Of a stretch of DNA of 64,000 nucleotides, positions 11,740-24,312 are shown piece after piece. Source of the DNA: Hippophae tibetana. Lineage: Eukaryota; Streptophyta; Magnoliopsida; Rosales; Elaeagnaceae. Location: positions 13,782,001 through 13,846,000 of the forward strand of contig CM072803.1 in the NCBI GenBank assembly GCA_037013495.1, written 5' to 3'. The notes below the pieces were generated by a model, which searched no databases, was not told where the DNA came from, and worked only from the letters and a program-made list of their open reading frames with translations. Each line of letters begins with the position of its first letter. Positions within the stretch are counted from its first letter, which is position 1. Made by a program: the position numbers and the translations under genes.

Positions 11740-13862
11740 TGAAAGTGATGGTGGTAAACAAAATTCCTGGTATCTTGATAGTGGTACAAGCAACCATATG
11801 TGTGGAAGAAAAGACATGTTCGTGGAGTTAGATGAATCAGTAAGCAAAAAAGTCTCATTTAGAGATGATTCTAACATTCTCATTTGCTTGTAAGATGGGG
11901 GACATCAATTTATTTTCAATGTTACTATGTCCCTGTTATGAAAAGTAGCATCTTGAGTTTATGACAACTATTAGAGAAAGGTGATGATATTGATATGAAG
12001 GATTGTAATCTTTCTATAAAAGATAATAAAAATAACTTCATTGCAAACGTACCGATGTCAAAGAATAAAATGTTCATAATCAATATACAAAATGACATTA
12101 AAAAGTGTTTGAAATATTGCTACAAAGATGCATCGTGGCTATGACATCTTCGATACGTACATCTCAATTTTGGAGGATTGGAGATGTTGTCTAAGAAGGA
12201 GATGTTGAAGGGACTACCTTGCATTAACCATCCTGATCCACTTTTTGAAGAATGCTTATGGGGAAGCAATTCCAAAAACCTTTCCAAAAGAGTCACACTC
12301 AAGAGCCAAGAAGCCACTTGAGCTAATCTATACTGATGTGTGCAGACTGATCAAGCCTAGCTCTCTCGGTAATAGTAATTATTTTCTTCTTTTCATTGAT
12401 GATTTTTCAAGAAAAACTTGGGTTCTTTCTTGAAACAGAAATCAGAAGTTTTTGAAGTATTCAAAAGGTTCAAAGTTACAATGGAGAAAGAAATTGGTAG
12501 AAAGATCGAATCCATGAGATTCGACCGATGTGGAGAATTTACATCCAAGGAGTTTTAAGATTTTTGTGAAGTAAATGGAATTCATAGATCTTTAACAGTT
12601 CCAAGATCCCCCTCAACAGAATGGTGTAGCTAAAAGAAAGAACCGAACAATCCTCAACGTGGCACAAAGCATGCTCAAAAGAAAGAAACTACCCAAAGAG
12701 TTTTGGGCAGAAGTAGTAGCATGTGTAGTTTACTTGTCAAACCAATCTCCAACAAGAAGTGTATGGGGAAAGACATAGCAAGAGTCATGGAGTGAAATAA
12801 AGTCTTGTATTTCCCACCTAAGATTCTTTAGAAGTATAGCCCATATTCATGTACCAGATGAGAGAAGAACAAAGCTTGATGATAAAAACGAAAGTTTTAT
12901 CTTCATCGGCTATGATGCTAATTCAAAGGGCTACAAGTTATACAATCCAAGTAATAAGAAGATTGTGATTAGTCAAGATGTGGTATTTGACGAAGAAGGA
13001 GAATGAGATTTTAACTCTCATGTAGGTAACTTCAATTTCTTTCTTTAGTTTAAAGAAGACGAGCAGACAATGAGGGAGCAACTAGGTGAACCTCAATAAG
13101 AACTTGCAATTCTACCCACTTCACCAACATCAACTACTCATGGAGACTTATCACCTTCGTCATTGTCAAGTGGAAGTCAAGATGAAAGAGAAGTGTCACG
13201 CACACAAAGTCTTCAAGATCTTTATGAGGTAACCGAATGATTAGACAATCTCACACTTTTTTGTCTCTTTGCCAACTGTGAACCAGCAAACTTTGAAGAA
13301 GCAATACAAGAAAAGAAGTGGAAAGATGCAATGGACGAATAAATTAGGGCCATTGAAAAGAATGACACATGGGAACTAACCTCACTTCCCAAAGGACACA
13401 AGGAAATAGGTTTCAAATGGGTGTACAAGACAAAGAGGAATGCTAAGGGAGAGATTGAAAGGCACAAGGCAAGACTAGTAGCAAAAGGATATAGTCAAAA
13501 GGCTATAATTGACTATAATGAGGTATTTGCTCATGTTGCTCAATTAGAGACTATAAGACTAATCATTTCTTTGGCAGCTAAAATAAGTGGAAGATACATC
13601 AAATGGATGTAAAATATTCTTTTCTAAATGAAGTTCAGAAGAAGTCCACATTAAGCAACCATCAGGTTATGAAGCAAAATGTCACAAAGACAAGGTGTTG
13701 AAGTTGAAGAAAGCTCTTTATGGGTTAAAGCAAGCACCAAGAGCATGAAATAACCACATCGACAAGTACTTTTTGGAGAAAAACTTCACTAAGTGTCCCT
13801 ATGAACATTCATTCTACATCAAGATTGAAGATGACGATATTCTAATAATTTTCCTATACACG
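11740..13862 (+). pseudogene. copia pol region: protease, integrase, partial reverse transcriptase (fossil)
   Basis: Protease motif DSGTSNH near 11780; integrase landmarks 'PLELIYTDVC' and 'FLLFIDDFSRKTWV' near 12310-12420 and 'IIFIGYD'-like text near 12900; reverse transcriptase landmarks KWVYKTKRNAKGEIERHKAR and '[11 protein letters not shown]' near 13720. The sequence ends before the catalytic centre because another element follows. Confidence 0.8.
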
Positions 13863-16800
13863 TAAAGTCGGTTCACGGCATGAACCGACACGTAAAGTCG
13901 GTTCATGCCCTGAACCGACTCTACATTTTATTTGTTTTAATTTTTAATTTTATTTTTCGTATAACAGTATATATAAATAACATAAAAACACTAAAATATA
14001 AATAATAATACAACAAATAATTAACAATATAAATATATTTAATTACTTAATAATTAAATTTATTACAAAAATAAATAATGCATATAAATAACTTCAATTT
14101 CAAATAAAATAATGTCGTCAAATTATGCCATCGAGTAAGCTTGGTTGGCTTAGAATCTTGATTGGCCTTCACAAGTATTATGGCAAAAAAAAAAGCTGAT
14201 CCATATAACAAATATTCTCCTACATACATGAGCACGTAAAACATCTATTAAAAAAGTAGTCTAAACTTCAGACGTACGAATGAAGAAATTAAATCATTAT
14301 AAATATTACCATAAAAAAGAGATTACCACGTACAACGACATTTGATGAACTCATATTAGCATTATTAATCATTTGTCTATATATGAAGTTATCTGGAATC
14401 TCTACTACTATTTTTTAATGTTATATATAATGAACTCTAAATATGAAATCAATTGCATGTAACTTCGATTTCTTACTTGGCTAAGCTTGTGTGAGTTTTG
14501 GTGCCCTTAAACATATGGAACACGTTCATATGCACCAAAACTCATACAAACCAAGAAACAAATCGGACCGACGTACACCTGATTTGTACATTTAGAACTC
14601 ATTATATCATTAAAAATACTAGCAGAGATTACAGATAAATTCATATTTATAAACAAAGCATTCCATTAAATACATGAGCATATATATGATTAATCATCAT
14701 CAAACAAGTGATTTCAGACACAGGAATAGATATAGAAGGCCAAATCATTAAAAAATTTACTGTTATGTTGTCATATGCTATTCAAGATCATCAGAATCTT
14801 CTCCTGATTCTTCTTGCGATGATATAATTTGAACCATGTGTTCTGCCCATTCCTCTCGTAAATCATCAAAAATTTGCTGGTCGTAACCCATCTTGTTCCA
14901 ACCAAAGAACTACATGTATTCAAAATCAAAATAAGAATATGATTTCATTTATTTACAAAAACAAACTCAAATATGTTAAAACTTGTATGTATATGGGTAA
15001 AATATATCACCACATCATCAATTGGAATTTTGATATTTGTGATGATTTCGCTCATAAACTTCATGACATAATAACCACACATGACTCCATTATTTTGTTG
15101 TGGAACCTACAAAAAAAAGTGCATGTATACATGAATTTTCATATTCGAACATCCTTATTATTTAATTATAAAATTAATAAAATTATTAATATTGAATTGT
15201 ACATACCATAACTTTTGTCCATATAAGCTTATGAGATTTTTTAACGACAATGCCCCTAAACTTGTTCCACAAATTCCATGTCCTATCAAGGTATAAAACG
15301 ATTAGTTTTTATTAAATATTACAAAAAATAATAGAAAAAACTAATACGTAACTAAATATAACTCTTACATTTCAATAACTACTTTTGTATCTTTACTCAG
15401 TTCTATGGAAGCTGAGTTACAGTACCAAGCATGATTATTGAACATATCAATGATTACCAACATCCAATGATCTTGGCCTTGTTCGAACCTTAATGGCCAA
15501 GGGATTATCAACTTTTGATTTTTGCTAAGCGTTAATGCTCTATCACATAATTGTTTAGCTCTGATGCTAACAACCTTCTATTGATATTGATTGACATTTG
15601 AAGAATCATAGAACATTGCTAAATGTGATGAGTGATTATGTTGAAGTCGATAATAGCAAGCCCTATATATGTATATATATAATTAGATAATATAAATATA
15701 ATTATATATGTTCTGCATAAATAAAAGAAAACTAACTAGATTGAGGACTCACCTTGTCCACACTTGAATTATACTTAAATCGATAATTTGATATTCAAAT
15801 ATTTGCAACAAGCACTCGATCGATATATAAGTTTGGCCAATGTCTACACCAGAAATTTCAATAGGAAGTGGCACAGTCCATCCATCATTTATGCTAGATG
15901 CCCTCCCAACAATAGTCATCAAAGTGCCAAGATTTCTACTGAACTGTAACGCATAAGTATGACTATACTTTTTCCAAGGCTTCTTCTTGAATGACTTGGT
16001 GCACGATGATTGGCCACTAGTCATAGATTTAGCACGAGATACTTGCTTGGTATCTCTTAAATGTGCCGCATTTAAGAGTTCTGGTATAATAGACTACCAA
16101 AAAAGTATCATATATGTATTTTTAGTAACATATATAATGCAAAATAGTTATCATTTTAATCATTTTACAAAACCATTTATATACAAATTAAAAAATAAGC
16201 AGTTCATGTTTCATGAATATATATATATATATATATAAAAACCAATCACGCGATTGATTCTAATTTCTAAGCATGTTACTATATCATAATTACAAAGTAA
16301 TATTAATTATACGTATAAATAAATTTATCCACGTAAATCCACAAAACATTTCAGATATTATTGAATACATACAAGTAATAAGTCAAACATTATTATTACA
16401 AGCAAACAAAAAAACATAACTAAATCAAAAATTTATACAAAATATAAAACAAATTGATCGAATAATAAGCTAGCTGCATGCATTCTGCATAAACTAAGTC
16501 AAACATATTTTTTAGGTGTGCTCAAATAAAGTGGCAGATAATAGACTTACTTTTGTTTTTTAGCAATCTAAATTGTAAATGTATCTTAAGTTGATATATA
16601 TTTACAGAAGTGCTCTCTAAATGAACTTTTAAAGGTGTACAACAATTTAACCACACAAAGAAATTGCCCAAGCAAAACCCAAATCGAGATATTAGGTTTT
16701 TAATTAACGAATAAAAATACGATGTTCCTAATTAACGAATTACATTTACACGCTGATAAAATTAGTACAGATTCAGATTGATTTTGGATAAGCAATAACA

Positions 16801-17216
16801 GAAAATACCCATAAACAGATTTTAATATTTTGCTAAAAAAAAAAGAAGAACTGACAGATAATGTGAGAAGAGAAATATAACTTACAAACGGACGTTCAAA
16901 TGGTGGTTGGAGGTGGCCAGAAATGTAGAACGAAGGTGGCGCACGGTTAAGATTTTGGGAGAAAATGAGAGTGAGGAAAGGAGAGAGGAAGAAGAAAACT
17001 GGAAATCTGCGTACAAAATGAGACGAGAGGGCATATATTACGTGGATAACCGACGCTACGTTACATGGATAGCGTCGGTTGTCCACGTCAACGGACACTA
17101 CGTCACGTGGATAGCATCGGTTGACGTGGACAACCGACTTTAAATTCATTAAAAGTCAGTTTTTTCCAAAAACCGACTTTACACATCGACTTATATACCC
17201 TTTTTTGTAGTAGTGA
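13863..17216 (-). mobile_element. CACTA (En/Spm) transposon carrying a Ulp1-like gene
   Basis: The right edge ends ...CCCTTTTTTGTAGTAGTG, the inverse of the CACTACTACAAAAAAGGG terminus. Inside it (17040-17190) lie many copies of a GTCGGTT/AACCGAC motif, the subterminal repeats of the family. The left edge at 13863-13915 holds the matching palindromes (AAGTCGGTTC...GAACCGAC), but its last 20-30 bases and terminus are missing, so the element is not whole. It carries a Ulp1-protease-type gene on the minus strand and no recognisable TNP2-type transposase. Its termini match those of the 941-bp element at 42573-43513, so both belong to one family. It abuts the copia fragment on the left. Confidence 0.8.
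14778..16093 (-). pseudogene. Ulp1-like (C48) protease gene of the CACTA element
   Basis: Five coding exons can be read with consensus splice sites: 16093-15753 (acceptor TTTTTTGGTAG, donor AAG|GTGAGT), 15662-15369, 15282-15207, 15106 to about 15010, and 14909-14778 ending in TAG. Exon 2 holds the catalytic His context (GQDHWMLVIIDMFNNHAWY), and exon 4 the catalytic Cys context (GVMCGYYVMKFMSEI). The last exon has the DDLREEWAEHVVQ tail typical of CACTA-borne Ulp1 genes. One in-frame TAG lies in exon 2 near 15577, and an expected N-terminal part is not seen, so I call it a pseudogene. Such genes are known passengers or components of plant CACTA elements. A SUMO-protease role is known for the family, and its role in transposition is not established. 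Confidence 0.75.
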
Positions 17217-17516
17217 ATTATTAATTAGTACTTGAACGAGATCACATCACTATAAAATATAAATTAGGTAGTTATTGGTTTATTTAGATAAACTAAAATG
17301 AAAGTTTTACGACGTTAATCATGTAAACTTCATTAACATGATTATATGCAACAAGACTTACAGGTACAAGAAGTAGCTCAAAAATATGTAGTTCACTACT
17401 TATGATTGTGTTCTAGAAAACAATTGAACCATAGAGATCTTGGATCATCATACGGGATCCCTTATTCTTAAAAACTATATGATATGGAAATAACATAATT
17501 ATTAAGTAACGATCAA
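17217..17516. other. Spacer downstream of the host gene
   Basis: AT-rich. On the minus strand it follows the stop codon of the proline-rich protein gene and should contain its 3' UTR and polyadenylation region (AATAAG/AATAAT-like words near 17460-17505). No other feature is seen. Confidence 0.4.
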
Positions 17517-17894
17517 TCAATTGGCAGTTGGAGGAGACTTGCAGTAGAAAGGCTTACGGTTGGGAGGCTTGAAGCGGGGGGAGTTGCAGTCGGGCAATCG
17601 GGGAATCTTGGGAGGCTTGCAGAGGGGAGGCTTGCAGCGAATAATAAATGGTGGCTTAATAATTCCGAGATTGGCATCTTCTTCTGCAGTTGTTGAAGCT
17701 TTTTCCTCATCAACAAGGCCAGTGGTGGTGGAGGCCTCCTCTTCTTCCAAAGGAGGTTTGTGCTTAGGAGGATAATGCTTTTTTGGAGGATAATATGGTG
17801 GCTTGTGGCTATCAACATCAGCATCAACAAGAGAGGAATAAGTGGTAAGAACCACCACTGCTATGAGCAGAAATAGCAAGTATTTTGGAGACAT
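17517..17894 (-). CDS. Small secreted proline-rich cell-wall protein (PRP/early-nodulin-like)
   Basis: Intronless gene for 125 residues. Residues 1-25 form a signal peptide (MSPKYLLFLLIAVVVLTTY, likely cleaved after VDA), so the protein should be exported to the cell wall. Residues 30-48 are KPP/YPP-rich (PPYYPPKKHYPPKHKPP). Residues 49-76 are an acidic Ser/Thr segment with two near-repeats ending in EEKASTT/EEEASTT. Residues 80-125 are basic, with five KPP units and four cysteines (C-X4-C, then wider spacing). KPP-rich secreted proteins of this kind belong to the proline-rich protein/ENOD2-like group, thought to be hydroxylated and cross-linked in the wall. The exact ortholog is not recognised. 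The frame is clean, a TATA box is well placed, and it is the only convincing host gene in the window. Frames on the opposite strand and in another phase are by-products of the repeats. Confidence 0.8.
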   Translation of the reverse strand: MSPKYLLFLLIAVVVLTTYSSLVDADVDSHKPPYYPPKKHYPPKHKPPLEEEEASTTTGLVDEEKASTTAEEDANLGIIKPPFIIRCKPPLCKPPKIPRLPDCNSPRFKPPNRKPFYCKSPPTAN

Positions 17895-17952
17895 TTTTCA
17901 CTCTTACGGTGTTGTGAATTAGTGATGGTGAAAATCATAAACATCTTGTGAG

Positions 17953-17960
17953 CTTTTATA
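17953..17960 (-). promoter_or_regulatory. TATA box of the proline-rich protein gene
   Basis: Reads TATAAAAG on the minus strand, about 60 bases before the ATG, which leaves a short 5' leader of roughly 30 bases. Confidence 0.7.
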
Positions 17961-18959
17961 ATGGATTGGAATCTGTACGTACTTGACATGTCCTAATTTT
18001 TTTTCCCAGTGATTTTGATACTTGTTTATTTTTTAATACAACATAATAATTGAACTTAATGGTCTCAACTTGTTAACCACGTGTTTAGAATTATCTAAAG
18101 GCCTACTCATTATCAAGTAGTAGACAGTTTTTGGAAATTTATCAAAAGGGTCATTTGTCGGAGGACATTTTTAACACTATATATTAATAAGAAATATTAA
18201 TATTGTTTACCAGTAAAAGAAAACCGGTAAAATAAAATATTAAAAAAGCAATATTGTTTTATCTAAAATATCAATAAGAAATATTTTTTTCTTTATTTGA
18301 TTTTTTTAAAAAAATAAAGAATTAAATATCATCTTTTTTATAAGAACTAAATGACTCTTTTAATTTAATAAAATTGACGTGTGTCATATTTTTTCTATTT
18401 TTTTCCTTTTGCTAAGATATTATTTATTTATTTTTACTGTCACTTTAAATAACAAGTTGCATAACTAAAATTTTAATAAGATATCAAATTTCGAAACAAG
18501 TTGACATTATATATTCTAGCAGACATAATGGACTAAAATAATAGAGATGTCTTTAATATTTAATTGGTTAGATTTGTTTTTAAAAAATAATAATTATAAT
18601 AAATTCTAAATCTTGTAATCATAAAATAATACATTTTATAAATAACTTATTTTATTATAAAAATTATAATTTATCATAAACTTTATATCAAAATAGGAAT
18701 ATCGTTAAATTAAACGAAATTTAAATTTAATTTTGATTAATTAGATCCGTTAAATATTAAATTATTATAATTTAAACATCGTTATTGGCTATTATTTTAT
18801 TTATTAAGTTTTAAAATATTATTTTATATATTTTTTAATTTTTTTCTTTTGTTTTTTAATATATAATTTAGTTAACAAAGTTGAAATTACTATGATTTGA
18901 TGCAATTATGTTGGAGAAAAACAATAATAAGATAAATAGAAAACATGGTATTTAACTAG
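17961..18959. other. AT-rich intergenic region, promoter side of the host gene
   Basis: Apart from the G-box I see no gene, RNA or repeat. Long runs of A/T with short stems such as 'taataagaaatattaatattg' and 'accagtaaaagaaaaccggt' near 18185-18235. Confidence 0.4.
18078..18083. promoter_or_regulatory. G-box upstream of the proline-rich protein gene
   Basis: A perfect CACGTG about 185 bases upstream of the ATG, a binding site for plant bZIP and bHLH factors. Whether it is used is inference from position only. Confidence 0.4.
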
Positions 18960-19465
18960 TATAGAATATATATACGTGAGAAAATACATAAGGAAAAAGT
19001 TTGATAAAATATTTTCAATCCTTTCACACTTTTATATAATAATAACATTAATTCACTCCAGTTATATAATTTACTTATTTATATTATTTTCCTTTTAAGT
19101 TTTTTAAATATATATTATTTATATTAGTTAAAAAAATCATATACCTCGCCCACGGTATAAGTGATCCTGGTCCACGTTAAAAAGGACGCGACGTTAGAGG
19201 TTTGGCAGACTTATCATGACATAATAATTGATTAATTTAATTTTTAATTTAACTCAATTATCTTTGTATTATAATAGTATATATTTATATTAAATCAATT
19301 ATGATGTATCATGATGTAAAATAATTTTTTCTCTGAAATTATTTATTTTTCATAAAAAAAAATTTACATTATAATTAATTCGTATATAAATTCTACATGT
19401 TCAACTTTTTTTTATCATAAATAATCACAAATTAGTTAAATTCAAAAAAAATAAGTAACCATATC
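18960..19465 (+). repeat. Repeat H, copy 1, left part
   Basis: Matches 36442-36970 closely, including a less AT-rich block 'acggtataagtgatcctgg...acgttagaggtttggcagac' at 19150-19213. The copy is interrupted by the hAT element and resumes at about 24681. Non-coding and class unknown. Confidence 0.75.
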
Positions 19466-19970
19466 TACTAGGGGTGTCCATGGTCTGGTCCGGTCCAGTT
19501 TTGTCTAATTTTTTTTAATCAAATCGGACCGTTCATATAGTTGAAACCAGACCGGATCGGATCATTCGACTATCTAAAATGTTAAAATCGAACAGTTTGG
19601 TCCGGTTTGGTCCGGTTTGATTAACGATTTTGAACGGTTTTTAACAATTAATAATAAATAAATATGATTGAGTTTAATATGATATAATTTAATAGGATGC
19701 AATCAAATATAATGCTCATTTATAATCATACATAGATAGATATTATTGTTAAATACATAAATACATAAATAAGATGTTATCAAAATCTAAAATAAAAAAG
19801 ATTAGATATAAAGAAATGAATTCTAAATATCTCATTTACAAATAATTCTTAAACATATACAAACATCAAAACTCATAATCAACAACAATACATCATTAGA
19901 TAATAATATTTAAAACTTACCCATTATTAATCATCAACGATCATTGTAGTGTCTTTAATGAACTTTACAA

Positions 19971-22089
19971 TCAAACAAAATCAACATCTTCATAAATATC
20001 TAGGTCATCATTGTATTATGGTAAGAAGACATTGTCATTATTAATGAAAGAACGAAACCAATTTTGACTACATACTAATGTCTCTACCATTTTAGGATTC
20101 AAAGAACTCCTAAATGGATCAAGAATGCGCCCTCATGTGCTAAAAGTTGATTCTGATGCAACAGTTGAAACTTGAATTGCTAACACATCACGTGCAATGA
20201 GAGAGATGATAGGAAACCTAAAAGAATTTGCCCTCCACCATTTTAATATATTAAACTTATCCAACATGACATTTTCACATAGGGTGTTCAAATATTTCTC
20301 AACCTCGGTTTTCAACTCCAAACTATTTTTCTCCTTTAATCGTTTAAGAAACTTCAACTTTCTTGCTTCCTCAGAAGAAGGAATCCTTCCTATTACATCT
20401 TGTGATTGAGTCACATTAGATTGAAAATCTTTTCCATGCACTAACATATAGTAAGCTTTGAACAGATCTATAAAAGTATTTTTGACATTATCTCTCAATT
20501 TTTGAACAATTTCTAAATCATAAATCTCTTCAAATAAGAATTCCAAATACTCTAATTTGTACCTTGGATCAAGTACAAATGCAACATACAACATCTTATT
20601 ACTCTTGTCTACATTTCCCCAATACTTCTCAAATTGTTTTTTTCATGCTAATAGTCATATTTTTCAACAACAAGTCATGAGAACCACACCATGTAAGTAT
20701 TTGAGATTGAATGTTATGTAGTTCTGTAAAATATAAATTTGAAGTGGTGCATAAATGTACACTGAATGCTAAAGTAGAGTCATAAAAAGTTTTCAAAAAC
20801 TTGACAAAAACACCAGCATTCTTCCAATCATCTAATGTTGGCGGCCCAACATTTGATCGCTCCTCATGAAAATAAGAAATAAAGTTTGTTCCTTCCTCTT
20901 CTTCAAGACGATCAAATGCTTTTTATAAATCTAAAGAAGATTTTAACATTAGATATGTGGAGTTCCATCTTGTAGGAATGTCTAGCACGACACTTCCTTT
21001 GGACTCAATATTTTCTTTAATAGAACACATTTTAAACTTTTGTAATCTCAAAGGAGAGGATCTAACATATCTCACAGGGCAACGAATACTCATAATAGTA
21101 CTATGAAGATCTTTAAGTCCTTCTCTTACAATCAAATTCAAAATGTGAGCACAACATCGCACATGAAAGAACTCCCCACTCATAACAAGTCCATCATTCC
21201 AATTTTTTAGCTTCCTTTTCAAGTATGACACAACAGTATCATTTGAGGAAGCATTATCAAGTGTTATGGTGAATACCTTACATATACCCCAATCACGCAA
21301 ACTCTGTTCTATCACTCTCCCAATTATATCACCTTTATGATTCTCAACTTGACAAAATTTTATAATTCTCTTTTGTAATTTCCAATCTTTATCAATATAA
21401 TGAGTGGTTAGAAAAATATAATTAATATTTTGAATTGAAGTCCAATAATCACTAGTAAGACAAACTCTTTGCTTTTCACTTATGAAAAAATTCTTCAAAC
21501 TTTTTTTCTCATCTAAATAAAGTTGAAAGACATCTCTAGAAATTATTTGCCGAGATGGCACATGAAACTTAGGATAAATTTCAGATATAAAATCTTTAAA
21601 TCCCTCACCCTCAACAAACCTAAAAGAAAATTCATCAATAATAATCATTTTTTTCAAAGCAACTCTAGCACGTTTTGCATCAAATGATACAACAACTAAT
21701 TTATGAGTTGTCCTATCATCCTCTCTTTTTTGTGTTTGAAAACTTAACATATTTTGTCCTTTATCTACTTCTATAGGAATCTTCTTACATAAATTTTTGA
21801 AGTGATGTATCATTGAAGTAGTTCCATTCCTTGTGGGATGAGCAGCATAACTTTTTTTACAATAATAACATGTAGCTCTAGGATTTTCCACATCATAGGG
21901 TAAAATATATGAAAAATGATTCCATATTTCTGACCTAAAATTTTTTGGTTTCTTCATATCAGATTCATTATCGGGGTGAACATTACTTACTTCTATTCCC
22001 TTTTTTGAAGATGAGTCATTTAAATTCTGTGGTGGATTTTCCATTTCATTCAAATGAATTTCAGGTTCAATGTCTTCAATCATAGACAT
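19971..22089 (-). pseudogene. hAT transposase (BED zinc finger, RICESLEEPER-like), recently inactivated
   Basis: Starts MSMIEDIEPEIHLNE at 22089. Residues about 50-105 form a BED-type zinc finger (WNHFSYILPYDVENPRATCYYC...H). The RNase-H-like catalytic core follows (LTSDYWTSIQNINY, TLDNASSNDTVVSYLK, CCAHILNLIVREGL, DIPTRWNSTYLML). The C-terminus has the hAT dimerisation motif (ASESTFST then GRILDPFRSSLNPKMVETLV). Lesions visible: an in-frame stop at 20923-20925, a one-base insertion in a run of seven T at 20638-20643 (plus strand), a stop at 20133-20135 within the dimerisation motif, and a stop near 20017 close to the C-terminus. Everything else is well conserved, which indicates recent decay. 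Transposases of this group cut and paste the element through its terminal repeats. Confidence 0.85.
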
Positions 22090-22821
22090 AGTAAAGTCTG
22101 TAAATTGACTTGGTCCAATAAACTCATGTACATCATCACCTATATATAGAATATAGATTAGTACATATTCTTAATATATTAAAATATTACTTTTTGTACT
22201 TAATCAAAAATTATTTCAAAACTAACATAATATCAGTCACCAAAGTGTAACATTCTAGCATAGGACAACAATCTAGGACATTACCTTGAATTTGAGGGCT
22301 TCACAAAATGTTTGGTGCCACTACATTACAAAGATGGTAATTTTGTACAATTGAATGCTAATAAAAACGGTTTTTTTTTATTATTTATTAACTTTGTGGA
22401 TTAGTTACATTTAAAATATAATTATCTGCATAAATATTTAGTTTATAGCTGCATTACCTGCATATATGATATCAGGTGTTAATGAATTAATAATACAGTT
22501 TGGTATTTAGAAACTTTATGCAATCTATAACAATATTAATTTAAACATTGTTTATGTACATTTTAAAAATTAAGAACTAATATGATTTAATAAGAACCTA
22601 TAAAACAAAACACCACAATTTATGTACATTTTATGACAAAAATACAGATTATATATAAATCATATATAAAAATTTATATTAACAAATCATGTTAATAAAA
22701 AAACACATTTAATTGTAAAGATCAATGTATTCTGTGAACTGTAATTATACTAAGGCAATTTGTAAAGATCAGATTTCAGACTAACAAAAAAATGACATAC
22801 CATTCAGATTTCAGAGTTCAG

Positions 22822-23986
22822 ACTAACAAAAAAATGACATATCATTCAGATTTTAGAATTCAGACTTCAGACTTACCATTTAGTTTATTCTGGGAAAAAC
22901 TACTACCAAACTACCAGTACATAAATTTAAGCTCCAAATTTAATTAACTTTCTAGATCAAACAAATACTAATAACAATTTGATGGGAATTGGAATCAGAT
23001 CCAACAGGCAAAAAATAATTCTACCTTCTAACAGAAGATCATGATGGGTATAAGAAAGGTGGAATGCATCCTGATGATTATAATTAGCTTAAACTGAAAA
23101 ATGAGTTACGTAGATGTACATATTTTTGATGACATAGATTTTTTATTCTCGGGGGTAGACCTGTACCTCTTGAAATTCATAATGATCAAACATTAATAAA
23201 ACAAACTATATATATTTAATCTACAAAGAGAACTTAATCAAAATAATTAAGGTTTAAAAGAAGGGCAACATACGAACAATTTAACTAAAGTTATAAGTTC
23301 TAACAGTATTAATTATTTTCCACTTTTCACCATTTAAAAAAAATGAACTCTCTGAGAAACAATTGTTCAAACTTCAGAGTTCACAGTTCAGAGTCTTCAG
23401 ACTAACAAAAAAATGACATACCATTCAGATTTTAGAATTCAGACTTCAGAGTTCAGACTTACCATTCAGTTTATTCTGGAAAAAACTACTACCAGACTAC
23501 CAGTACATGAATTTAAGCTCCAAATTTAATTAACTTTCTAGATCAAACAAATACTGATAAAAATTTGATGGGAATTGGAATCAGATCCAACAGGCAAAAA
23601 ATAATTCTACCTTCTAACAGAAGATCATGATGGGTATAAGAAAGGTGGAATGCATCCTGATGATTATAATTAGCTTAAACTAAAAAATGAGTTATGTAGA
23701 TGTACATATTCTTGATGACATAGATTTTTCATTCTCTGGGGTAGACCTATACCTCTTGAAATTCATAATGATCAAACATTAATAAAATAAACTATATATA
23801 TTTAATCTATAAAGAGAACTTAATCAAAATAATTAAGTTTTAAAAGAGGGGCAACATACGAACAATTTAACTGAAGTTATAAGTTCTAACAGTAATAATT
23901 AGTTTCCACTTTCCACCATTTAAAAAAAATGAACTCTGTGAGAAAAAATTGGTTAAACTTTAGAGTTCACAGTTCAGAGTCTTCAG
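22822..23986. repeat. Tandem duplication of about 580 bp inside the hAT element
   Basis: Two direct copies (22822-23400 and 23401-23986) about 95 percent alike by eye, each opening with 'actaacaaaaaaatgacat' and holding a conserved 'ccaacaggcaaaaaataat' block. Non-coding. Confidence 0.85.
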
Positions 23987-24200
23987 GCTAACAAAAAAAC
24001 GACATACCATTCAGATTTCAGACTTCAGACTTCAGACTAACAAAAAAACGACATACCATTCAGATTTTAGATTTCAGACTAACAAAAAAATGACATACTA
24101 TTCAGATTTCAGAGTTCAGGCTAACAAAAAAACGACATACCATTCAGATTTCAGACTAACAAAAAAACGATATACCCTTCAGATTTCAGACTTCAGACTT
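23987..24200. repeat. Short tandem repeats (about 30-40 bp) in the hAT element
   Basis: At least five irregular copies of a unit built from 'ctaacaaaaaaacgacatac' and 'cattcagatttcagacttcaga'. They continue the motif that opens each 580-bp unit. Confidence 0.8.
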
Positions 24201-24312
24201 CAGACTTACCATTTAGTTTATTTAGGAAAAAACTACTACCAGTACTCCAGTAGTATTAGACCACATACCTATTTCGTGATTTTCGTCCATTGTTGTCATG
24301 ACACGACGCGAC

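Larger units (their letters stand above)
10111..13862 (+). mobile_element. Ty1/copia element (Tork-like), broken, 3' part missing
   Basis: Fossil copia retrotransposon with, in order, part of a 5' LTR (to 10431), a tRNA-iMet primer site, gag with a CCHC knuckle (10772-11660), protease (WYLDSGTSNHMCG, about 11768), integrase (about 12130-13000) and the N-terminal half of reverse transcriptase (WVYKTKRNAKGEIERHKARL, about 13420). It stops inside reverse transcriptase where the CACTA element begins. No 3' LTR was found. Many breaks and an old copy. The left limit is approximate. Confidence 0.85.

Noticed and set aside
16700-17149. 149-residue frame at the CACTA right end
   Set aside because: It spans the subterminal repeats and has no similarity to CACTA proteins; the repeated 'VVHVN/VSVDVDN' text is the translated repeat.
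17513-17830. Second frame over the proline-rich gene, and a glycine-rich frame on the plus strand
   Set aside because: Both are shadows of the KPP repeats; only the 17517-17894 frame starts with a signal peptide and has a TATA box at a proper distance.
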